From: Acanthosepion esculentum
Lineage: Eukaryota > Mollusca > Cephalopoda > Sepiida > Sepiidae
Direction: 5' to 3'
Assembly: GCA_964036315.1 (NCBI GenBank)
Contig: OZ038495.1
Coordinates: 24,928,190-24,992,189 of the forward strand
Length of the DNA: 64,000 bases
The notes beneath the pieces were generated by a model, which ran no database searches, was not told the origin of the DNA, and worked only from the letters and a program-made list of their open reading frames with translations. Below, piece after piece: positions 56,050 to 64,000 of the stretch. Each line of letters begins with the position of its first letter. Positions within the stretch are counted from its first letter, which is position 1. Position numbers and translations under genes: made by a program.

Positions 56050-56917
56050 TTTATATGCGGACTGAACGATTTAACTATAACTCAGAAAGCGAAGCAGCAG
56101 ATAAACGCTGGACACAATGGTTCGAAACTTTTACGAACTTCGTTGAAACTCTACTCCTTGAGAATCCGAATCGGCTTATTAACAAGTGTGCTCTTCTGAT
56201 TATGTGTCTCATTCCATCAACGATATCATTGTAGACTGTAAAACTTATGAAGAAGCGATACAAAGATTACACACGACCTACGTAAAACTCAAAAATGAAC
56301 TACTTGCCCGACATGTACTTGCTACCCGGCGACAAGAATCTGGCGAAACATTGGATCATTTCCTAAAGACCCTTTGCATAATAAGCAATTTTCGTCCTAT
56401 AACCGCTTTGGCGGCACAAGCAGAAAATATTCTACACGCCTTTGTAAATGGCCTGCGCAATGTTCAAGTAAGGCGACGCCTTCTTGAAAATAAGACACTT
56501 AACTTGAAAGCTGCTTATGAACAAGCTTGCGAGCTTGCTATACAACAGTCCAGCTCGTATTTTCAACTCGATACGGTGGGTGCCGCTCTAAAACAACCTG
56601 TTCCTACTACCCCTCCTCTCCATGATGATTCGACTTACTCTTCTGCCCAGGATGTGCCACCTTTAAACGCCCCAGAACAACCTGAAACTGCTGCATCAAC
56701 CAAACGGACATATTACTACTGCGGTCTAAATCTACACTCCCGACTTTCATGTCCTGCCAGGGAAGCTCGTTGCCACAAGTGTGGAAAAATAGGACATTTT
56801 TCCAAGGTATGTCGGTCGTTTAAAAATACCTCTTACAAAGCTAACAGTCCTGTCAGTTCGTTATCATTTTCTGCAACATTGGCGTGTTCCCAGACTGTCT
56901 TTCAAAAACTATTATAA
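56050..56917 (+). pseudogene. Ty3/Gypsy gag with zinc knuckles
   Basis: The capsid-like part begins MKLYMRTERFNYNSESEAAD and changes frame at about 56200. The 243-codon stretch then reads YEEAIQRLHTTYVKLKNELL, RRQESGETLDHFLKTLCIIS and ENILHAFVNGLRNVQVRRRL, a typical retrotransposon gag. Near the end are two knuckles. The first reads YYYCGLNLHSRLSC, in which the first cysteine is replaced by tyrosine. The second, CHKCGKIGHFSKVC, is a perfect CX2CX4HX4C. The gag ends at 56917 and the protease follows. Confidence 0.85.
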
Positions 56918-57760
56918 AAATTAAAATTAACGGAGTCCTCATCAACGCATTATTAGACACTGGCAGTTCGGAAAAATATATCAGAGACAGTCTAGTAAAA
57001 ATTCACAAATGAAATTGTTCCCTCCCCCAAGAGAATAACAATGGGGAACGCACATAAGTGGATATTGTTTGTCTCATATAAAGCTGTTAAGTTATCGACA
57101 ATTAAAGAGCTTTGTTGTGAGATAATACTGGGCCACGATAATTTTTCAGCGCCACTCTAGCATAGAATTCCCGCTCTACGGAGAAAAACCTGTATTAAAG
57201 ATTTGCGCACCGACTGCAGCCAACATTCCGTACCGGTCACTTTTTGAAAACCTATCAAAGGACTGTACTCGACGTTATTTGTCCGAAATAAAAAGAATGT
57301 TCCAAGAAGGAATAATTGTGCCAAGTACGTCACCATGGAGGGCCCAAGTATTAATAACAAACACAGAAAACAAAAAAAAAAGGATACTTATCGATTACTC
57401 TCAGACAATTAACCGGTTCACTCTTCTGGACGCTTTTCGTTGCTACGCATAGACGAAATGCTATGTGAAATGGTAAATATAGTATTTTAAGCACTTTAGA
57501 TTTGAAAAGTATTTATCAGATGGCCATTAAGCCAAAAGACAGACCCTACACTGCATTTGAAGCAGTTGGCCGGCTGTACGAGTTCCAGAGGATACCTTTT
57601 CGGGTAACTAATGAAGTAGCTAGTTTTCAAAGAATAATCGAGAAATGGATGAAAAACTGCAAAGTACTTTGCTTATATAAGGTACGTATATGTGGTCACA
57701 ATCAGAAGGCCGACGACGAAAAGCATCAAGAGTTCATGTAAGCAAATATAACCTTACACT
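56918..57760 (+). pseudogene. Ty3/Gypsy protease and reverse transcriptase
   Basis: ING...NALLDTGSSEKYI (about 56930-56985) is the aspartic protease motif DTGSS. RT follows in pieces: YLSEIKRMFQEGIIVPSTSP (57278), RILIDYSQTINRFT (57382), LDLKSIYQMAIKPKDRPYTA (57497) and FEAVGRLYEFQRIPFRVTNE. The block that should carry the catalytic YxDD box reads VLCLYKVRICGHNQ, so the two aspartates are absent and the RT is inactive whatever the frameshifts. Confidence 0.75.
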
Positions 57761-58039
57761 AAATAATGACAAATGCTCGTTTGGCAACATAAAATCAATC
57801 TTTTGGGCTATACAATAATCAACGGGTTCGTGGGGCCGGACGCAGGGCGATTAAAACTTTTGCTCAGATTTCCAGTCACAGATAACATACGTGCGCTGCG
57901 ATGAGAACTATGGGCATGTTCACCCAATAGTCACAATGGATCGCCTCTTTCTCAGAAAAGATACGTCCATTAATACAAGTAAGTTCTTTTCCCTTATCTC
58001 GCCCAGCAATAGAAGCATTCGAAAACTCAATCAAGACAT

Positions 58040-58162
58040 TGTAAAATCCGTAATCACAACTATAGATCCATCTGTCCCACTGGTAGTTGAAACTGAGATA
58101 TCAGACTGCGCAATTGCCGGTTCATTAAGTCAAGCTGACTGCCCTGTAGCCTTCTTTTCAAG

Positions 58163-58206
<44 letters not shown>

Positions 58207-58480
58207 CTGAACGACAGCATACGGCGATTGAAAAGAAACCTACGCCATACTTGAGGCATTAAGAAAGTGGCGACACTATTTAATCGGATGTCACTTCAGA
58301 TTTGTTACAGACCAAAAATCTGTTTCGTTCATGTTCAACTCAAAGGCTACCAGTAAAATAAAAAATGAAAAAATAGGAAGGTGGAAAACTGAACTTTCTT
58401 GTTTCTTCGATATCACTTACCGGCCCGGCAAGGAGAATCTAACAGCAGACGCCCTGTCAAGAACATTCAGTATAACTCCA
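58040..58480 (+). pseudogene. Ty3/Gypsy RNase H with internal (CT)n expansion
   Basis: VVETEISDCAIAGSLSQADC and PVAFFSRTLS are followed by a (CT)n tract (58166-58202, encoding Leu-Ser repeats) and then QSERQHTAIEKK. Ordinarily SRTLS runs straight into xSERQHTAIEKEAYA. After a frameshift come FVTDQKSVSFMF, then TSKIKNEKIGRWKTELSCFF and YRPGKENLTADALSR. The catalytic aspartates of the DQKS and DALSR motifs are still readable. Confidence 0.8.
58166..58202. repeat. (CT)n microsatellite within RNase H
   Basis: About 18 dinucleotide repeats in frame as Leu-Ser, grown from the SRTLS codons. Confidence 0.9.
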
Positions 58481-59670
58481 AGTACAAAAGAACTCCAGAC
58501 ACTACATGAGGAACTCTGTCACCCAGGCATAACACGGATGGTTCACATGGTAAGGAGTAGGAATTTGCCTTATTAATTGGAGGACGTTAGGAAAGTTACA
58601 AATTCCTGTAGAACGTATGCTGAGATAAAACCTAAATTTTAAAGACATACGTCTGGGTTCCTAATAAAAGCAACGTAGCCATTTAAAAGACTCAGTCTGG
58701 ACTTTAAAGGCCCGTTACCGTTCAAAACTATAAACCGATACATGCTAACTATTGTAGACGAATATTCACGATTTCCTTTTCCCAGTCCAGATATGACTAC
58801 AAGAATTATACAATGTCTTTATTCCCTATTTGCCGTCTTTGTAGTACCGGCATACATACATTCAGACCGAGGAGCTTCCTTCAAGTACAAGCAGCTTCGG
58901 CAATTCTTGTGGAGTAGCGGTAAGTCGGACAACGCCGTACAACGGGTAACGGTCAAGGCGAGAGATATAACGGCTTAATTTGGAAAAAATTCAGTTGGCT
59001 GCTTCAACACAAAAATGCTCAATAAATAATTGGGAAAATCTCCTTCCAGTAGCTCTGTATGCCACCAGATCCCTATTATGTACGGCCACCAATGCCATCC
59101 CACACGAAATATTTCTACCCTTCCAACGACGAGGTTCGGTTGGGACTTCGCTTCCCATTTGGCTCTCTCAACCAGGTATGGTTCTACTGAGACGCCACAT
59201 TCGCTATACCAAACATGACCCCCTGATAGACGAGGTAGAACTAATAGAAGGAAACTCACAATACGTACTCGTGCGACAACCGGATGGAAGGCAAACTACC
59301 GTCTCTGTTAGAGATCTGGCTCCTGCTGGAGATGTACCAGATCCTAAAACCACCCTAGTGAGGAGATCTGATCTCATCGACACTGAAAACCAATCGGAAG
59401 ATCACCGTGCCGGTATCAATCCTGGCACATTACCCCAGGATGATGACACAGCTTCCATTGCGCCTCCTTCAGTCATTTCAAAGGGATTAACATCGGAAAC
59501 CCTGACAATCCTGATAAACGATAAATGTCCCAGAAGCGGGTACATCCTGAAGAAGATCCGGCAGATCCACACTCAGACTCAGAGCGGCCTCATCCATCAA
59601 GAAGGACGAGATATTTCCATTCCCAGACTAACGGGCGAGTTCAAAATGAGAGATATTCCAGCCTGAATAG
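58480..59670 (+). pseudogene. Ty3/Gypsy integrase and C-terminal tail
   Basis: The HHCC start is HEELCHPGITRMVHMVRSRN (58507). The core begins with LDFKGPLPF at about 58700 (first D) and includes YMLTIVDEYSRFPF and AYIHSDRGASF (second D). The third acidic residue is in GNGQGERYNGLIWKK at 58943, reached only after a one-base frameshift. The rest runs QLAASTQKCSINNWENLLPV, then TNAIPHEIFLPFQRR and RYTKHDPLIDEVELIEG, a C-terminal SH3-like region. An open tail of about 110 codons reaches 59663. The triad is preserved but not in one frame. Confidence 0.8.
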
Positions 59671-59768
59671 TCTAATACAAGAACTACCCAGGCGTTCACA
59701 GAGAATCTTTAAAGAGGCTGGACACCTAAGAAATTTTCTCTCTTATGAATAAAATAGGTAGGGGAAAA

Positions 59769-59913
59769 TGTACTGATAAATTATCAGTTACCTCCCCTTA
59801 AGATTTAGGAAGTATAAAAAGCACTCTGTTAAACCCGTCAGTAGACGAGTAGTTAGAGTAAAGTGAAATAAAGTTTTGGTATAAGTTTATTCACTAGTTC
59901 TCTTTTTACCATA
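59769..59913 (+). repeat. Ty3/Gypsy 3' LTR (element B)
   Basis: About 145 bp, TGTACTGATAAATTATCAG to TTTTTACCATA, with an intact TATA box (AGTATAAAAAGC), GTCAGTAGACGAGTAG and an AATAAA (about 59867) polyadenylation signal. It is followed by CTAAT. Confidence 0.85.
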
Positions 59914-59918
59914 CTAAT

Positions 59919-60225
59919 ATTGCTCAAATATCTCTCATTAAAAATGTACCTACTATGTTTATATTAAACCACAGTAGTGTGCATGGTATAAATGACTTGT
60001 TACACAACATATAATTATGATTTAACTGATAAGTATCAGAAATATAACTAAAAGAAATTACCCTGTTATTAGTATAAATCATTACTAATACAAACTATGT
60101 GTTCTATTACTAAATATGAACTGTTGAACTTCCAAAGTATTATTTTTGAAAACTTTTAGACTAAGAAAAGGAAAACGTATAATTTTTTATGTTGCTTAAA
60201 CATTGAAACTGTTGTTGCTAAAGTG
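59919..60225. other. AT-rich spacer
   Basis: Nothing recognised. Confidence 0.5.
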
Positions 60226-60230
60226 GTTAG

Positions 60231-60376
60231 TGTACAGATAAATCATCAGTTACCTCCCCTTAAGATCTAGGAGGTATAAAAAGCACCCCTACTATATCCG
60301 TCAGTAGATGAGTAGTCAGAGTAAAGTGCAATAAAGCTTTGGTATAAGTTTATTTACTGGTTCTGTATTTACTACA
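60231..60376 (+). repeat. Solo LTR of the element-B family with perfect TSD
   Basis: 146 bp, TGTACAGATAAATCATCAG to TTTACTACA, with GGTATAAAAAGCAC and GCAATAAAGC. It is flanked by identical 5-bp GTTAG (60226-60230 and 60377-60381), which proves an independent insertion that recombined to a solo LTR. Confidence 0.9.
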
Positions 60377-60597
60377 GTTAGGTCAATGTTCATGAAAGAT
60401 GATCTCCTAAAGTGTAAAATGCAGGTTTATTTCAAGTTTAGTGGTGTTTATTTGAACAAGCAGAGTGTTTATTGAAAGTTCTGATGAAGAGTAGCAATAA
60501 TAAGATGAAGTAAAACTAAGTTGAATCTAAAAGATTATAAGTATTTATTTAAAAATCAATAAAGAACAATCTCAATAGACATTGTAGTGATACATCA

Positions 60598-60712
60598 TAA
60601 GATCTAGGAGGTATAAAAAGCACTCTGTTATATCCGTCAGTAGACGAGTAATCAGAGTAAAGTGCAATAAAGCTTTGGTATAAGTTTATTCACTAGTTCT
60701 GTTTTTACAGCA
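60598..60712 (+). repeat. Truncated LTR of the element-B family
   Basis: ATAAGATCTAGGAGGTATAA to TTTTTACAGCA lacks the first 30 or so bp of the LTR. It is followed by CTAATATTGCTCAAATA, the same flank that follows the 3' LTR at 59914. Confidence 0.85.
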
Positions 60713-60719
60713 CTAATAT

Positions 60720-61440
60720 TGCTCAAATAGTTTCAGAAAAGTATCTTTCGGATGATTTTTTAATAAAGAGAATATTAGTAGAGAATTATTAGCCATTTTA
60801 AGAAAAACACTCCTTCCAGCCAATTGAAACAGTAAAGTATTTTGCTTATTGGAAATATTACATTTAATCTATTAGCTTGAAATTAAAACTAAAATAAAAG
60901 CTTCAAGAAAGATTTTTCATTATTAAAAATTAATCTTAAAAATTAAGTATTATGTTTTGGGTTGAGGTCCCTACATAAATACACTTGTGAATAGTAGTCA
61001 TTTTCCACTGCTTGGTTTCCAATTTCAGCATTTGTTGTCAGAATATAAAGTAAAAAACGTGATCATAAGTTTTAGAAATATCCACATGGACGATTCTGAA
61101 TCTTCTTCCTATAACACAAAGTTGGTTTGGTTACAGAGACCTGCTATGGTCGAGAGAAAAATATTTATGTCCCAAACTGCTTAGAGAGTATGGTAGATGC
61201 ATAGAGGATATTGACTTAATATAGAAACGGCACTGTATTGAGAAGTGACTGACATCCACAACAGGTTGAAATGGTCTATACAGCATTAAGCCCAGACCAT
61301 TCACCACGGGCTCTATGGGTGTCTACCTTTCTGCACATTGCATTTTTTTAAAAATATTTTGTAAAAAAGTGCTACCAGGGATCTTGTTAATATCATTATT
61401 TGTACATTATTATTATTATTTAAAAAAAATACTTTTTTGA
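60720..61440. other. Unassigned AT-rich DNA
   Basis: Short open frame 60987-61184 without domain; nothing else recognised. Confidence 0.45.
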
Positions 61441-61443
61441 CCT

Positions 61444-61562
61444 GCTTACGGCTACATCACATTGAAATACTGGCTCCTGTACGATCACCGAAGTTAAGCA
61501 ATGTCGAGCTTGTTCAGCACCTAGATAAGTGATCGTTGGGGGATACTAGATGCTGTAATCTT
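61444..61562 (+). pseudogene. 5S rRNA-derived sequence
   Basis: 119 bp aligned end to end with 5S rRNA: GCTTACGGCTACATCACATT, then CGATCACCGAAGTTAAGCAA (box A), then AGCACCTAGATAAGTGATCG (intermediate element), then GGGGATACTAGATGCTGTAA (box C). It keeps about the right length but is too diverged to be a functional gene. The following sequence (TGTGGAGGGTTAGTAGATAA) resembles the tRNA-like part next to the 5S copy at 15.2 kb, so it may be a SINE head. Confidence 0.75.
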
Positions 61563-61564
61563 GG

Positions 61565-61875
61565 ATGTGTGGAGGGTTAGTAGATAATGGCACAAAATTG
61601 CTAATGGGAGTGCCAGCTATGAGTTAATTAGTAAGACATGTATAACTAAACCATTATTATCTTTAAAAAGTATTACAATCTAAAAATATCTTCTGTATTT
61701 AAATAACCTGAAAAAGTTGATAAGCCGTAGAAAACGAGTCAATCATTCAATCAATTTCTGACCAGCATTTGTTTTGTAATCACATATTAACCAGTGATCT
61801 AGGCCAACCGACAGATATCTTTTTCCACTTAATTAAACAAAGAACAACTAAAACACTTAATAGACAATGCTCGTC
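61565..61875. other. Region downstream of the 5S-like block
   Basis: 61566-61630 may be the tRNA-like body of the composite SINE. The rest is AT-rich and unassigned. Confidence 0.35.
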
Positions 61876-61879
61876 GCTA

Positions 61880-64000
61880 GATATGGGTTATGCTTCTTAG
61901 AACTATGTGGTACACCATTCATTTTGTTGATTTGTTCTTGAGTTTCTTTTTTATCAGACCCAAAGTTCCAACAATAGTAGTAACAGTTTTAGGTTTTAAG
62001 TGCCACAGTTTTTCTATAGCCATCTTCAAATCTTTGTATTTACCTTGTTTTTCAAAAGCATGTTTTGTCATTTGGTACACTCATATCGATCAATGCCCAA
62101 ATTTTATCTGTTTTTGATAATAATGTTTCGGAGAATTATTTGTAATGTTTGATCTGCGTTGTTCAAAAACTACCTGGCAATAGTAACATCTGTTCACTCA
62201 ACTATAGACTCATTATGATATTCATACCAGCTGCAGCTGCTTTTATACCGTAGTGAAGACATATCCCATTGGAGATATTGACCTAACCAGTCATGACATT
62301 TCTTTTACTCATTCGGTGTCATTAGGGAAAATCATGAGATAAGGTGAACAATAGTTTCAATTTACTTGTTACATAACTTGCATATTAGGTTCGTACTATT
62401 ATGCAGGATATTAGCTTGATATTTCCGTGTAATCAGGCTGTAGTCATGCGCAGCAAGAATAATCACTTCAGTTTCACCCTTAAGTCCTGTACAGTTTAGT
62501 CACTGATAGGTTACGAATTGATCTACATCAACATTTTTCTTTCGGAGAAAAATGTAGCTATCTAAAGGCTACTTGTTTCAGTCTTTTTAATGATTTTGTC
62601 GCAGTTGTATCTTCTCGACCGCTATGTTCAATATTTAATCCAAATTCTGTTGCATATTTAAGGGATTCTTTAGGTAATGCAGAATAAAGCTTTTTACTTT
62701 GTTTCATCGTCCATTACTAGTAACAGCAAATCATTTATAAGTATCTCGCAGCTATACAAGATTTCTGTGATAGCCTGAACGGGGGGTGGAGCTTTGATAT
62801 TATGTTGGACGAGAAGGCCTTCCGCTCCATCCCCAACTGTCTGGATGTTGGTAGCTTGAAGTTACCGGTCATAGTAACTGGCCGAAAACCGGTATGCTGG
62901 AAGTGTGGAGAGATTGGTCTCCTCTCCTCTTCCTGCCCAGGGAGGAAGGCCCCTGGCAGTCAAGCACCAGTAGACCAAAATATAGCTGCGAGATACTTAT
63001 AAAGTCCCATTAGGTTGGTGCATTATATTGCATGTGAGTTTTTTGCGGACTTTTAATAAATTTTCCTGAGTTACTTTAACTTCCAATTTATTATGTTCAA
63101 GGTATAAGTAACAAATAGGATAGAAAGAGTGTTATTCGGCATTATTATATTTTTCGAATTCACTTCCATTTTTCATTATTATTCGCGCTCACCTGATACA
63201 CTCCATTCTCATTGTTTCTTTTACTTTCGAATGCTTACTAATACAAACTATGTACTATTGCTTTCATTCACATACAGGTATTTGTAAGCACCTTCTTAGT
63301 TGAGTTCGTTAAGAATGATCTCGCTACTAATAAGCTTTCTTCACTTGAAGCTGGCCTTTGCACATGTATCTCGCCTACATTCCATGCATACATCATCGCT
63401 GAATCTTCTTTTACAATTTTTAGAAGTCCTTCTAATTCATCATAATTTCTTGCAAGTAATTTCAAGTCATCCATATATAGATTATTTATCCCTTTATCTT
63501 TGATCTTATCCCCATATCCTGTATTATTTAATAATCGAGATAAAGGAATTAATGCCAGACAAAAAAGAAACAAATACATTCCACGTTTAATTTTCATATC
63601 TTTACTTAATAGTACACTATTAGAATGCGAAAGTCCAGACATGCTGTGGATTGTGTGATTATTTTCAAGACTCATCCTATTTATAAGCATATAATCATTG
63701 CAGCTATAGAAGCCCCAACGCTAGGCATTTTACCCAATAGGACATATATTGTCTCCTTCCACGTGGCTGTATGATTTTCGGTTAACATGAAGATTAACAA
63801 CATGTAAGATAATGACAAAAACTTGGTAGGCCGATAGATGTTAGCATCATTCGTTTTAAATAGCAATTATGTGACACCTTAGGAGAACCATACTGGTGTT
63901 CTTGTGTGCTTCAATGTTATTTCATTAAATAGCATTTCTTTGAGTAAATTTCAAATATTTTCTGTTTTTCTAGAATTTCGTTTATAGAATCTATCAATGT
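61880..64000 (-). pseudogene. L1-like LINE ORF2, split by an inserted fragment
   Basis: The minus-strand element enters from the right edge. 63866-63690 reads RPTKFLSLSYMLLIFMLTEN (family RPITCLSTxYKLLTxxLTE). 63690-63268 reads YLFLFCLALIPLSRLLNNTG, then INNLYMDDLKLLARNYDELE, with YMDD intact, then LEGLLKIVKE. After the inserted block (62734-63003) come GLKGETEVIILAAHDYSLIT (62490), ANILHNSTNLICKLCNK (62400) and KTDKIWALIDMSVPNDKTCF (62110-62050), the conserved CxxC...H and DMSVP end of this LINE family. Frameshifts are common. Confidence 0.75.
62734..63003 (+). mobile_element. LINE ORF1 fragment bracketed by a 23-bp perfect inverted repeat
   Basis: 62734-62756 and 62981-63003 are perfect reverse complements (23 of 23), separated by 224 bp. 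The interior reads on the plus strand GGWSFDIMLDEKAFRSIPNC, then GRKPVCWKCGEIGLLSSSCPG, the zinc-knuckle end of an ORF1 of the LINE family at 1772-6702. It is inserted in antisense into the minus-strand L1-like LINE. The left/right repeat is itself host-LINE sequence (minus strand KYLAAI codons), so a target segment appears duplicated in inverted orientation. Confidence 0.8.

Larger units (their letters stand above)
55906..59913 (+). mobile_element. Ty3/Gypsy retrotransposon B
   Basis: Plus-strand element with 5' LTR, gag (about 56050-56917), protease (about 56920-56990), RT (57150-57740), RNase H (58040-58480), integrase (58480-59340) and 3' LTR (59769-59913). The outer flanks CTAAT (55901-55905 and 59914-59918) form a 5-bp target duplication, so the insertion is complete. 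All genes carry frameshifts or stops. It lies in the intron of the plus-strand SLC22 gene, in the same orientation. Confidence 0.85.

Noticed and set aside
61444..61562. Functional 5S rRNA gene
   Set aside because: Overall length fits, but divergence across stems and in box A and C positions is too high; pseudogene or SINE head is more likely.

Overview
The window is an AT-rich, intron- and transposon-dominated stretch of an animal nuclear genome. It has no operons or bacterial gene structure. The only host-gene sequence I can support is three exons of SLC22-type (organic cation/anion transporter) genes. Everything else recognisable is mobile-element debris, satellite DNA or short structured repeats. 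The mix fits a lophotrochozoan, most plausibly a mollusc and perhaps a cephalopod: RTE-, L1/Tx1-, CR1/Jockey- and Penelope-type retroelements, Ty3/Gypsy elements, Tc1-like, hAT-like and TA-target MITE transposons, tRNA- and 5S-derived SINEs, and long (TA)n tracts. The species assignment is inference from repeat flavour, not a measured result.

Host genes. A minus-strand SLC22 gene has exon 1 at 18410-18552 and exon 2 at 10827-11049. The splice phases join perfectly, and exon 3 is not visible in the window. A paralogous first exon lies on the plus strand at 54617-54759, with the same 143-nt coding length and the same phase-2 donor. The two are head-to-head about 36 kb apart, so the window looks like the centre of a divergent SLC22 pair or cluster whose bodies run out of both ends.

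Layout. 1-1771 holds tandem repeats and a duplicated promoter-like repeat block. 1772-6702 is a near full-length minus-strand LINE with a target-site duplication and internal deletions. 7.4-10.4 kb holds a GC-richer unidentified block, a 100-nt hairpin and a decayed RTE element. 11.05-18.4 kb is SLC22 intron 1, containing a TA-target MITE, a hAT-like MITE, Penelope C-termini, SINEs, 5S-like copies and a 0.5-kb palindromic TA array. 19-31 kb is a patchwork of Tc1, RTE, SINE, an R2/L1-like LINE, Gypsy and Jockey pieces. 34-36.5 kb is a CR1/Jockey-type LINE. 40-43.8 kb holds RTE then Jockey remnants, followed by a 32-bp minisatellite. 45.98-46.24 kb is a long foldback. 46.8-52.85 kb is a Ty3/Gypsy element with other elements nested inside it. 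53 kb has a Tc1 remnant. 55.9-59.9 kb is a second Ty3/Gypsy element with extra LTR copies to 60.7 kb. 61.4 kb has a 5S-like copy, and 61.9-64 kb is an L1-like LINE split by a fragment bracketed by a 23-bp inverted repeat.

Almost every transposon protein is broken by frameshifts, stops or deletions. Several have lost identifiable catalytic motifs: one RT YADD box is deleted, one Gypsy RT active site is substituted, and one zinc-knuckle cysteine is replaced. Intact structures worth following up are the SLC22 exons, the TA-flanked MITE, the solo LTR with a perfect TSD, the two long hairpins and the 23-bp inverted-repeat insertion.
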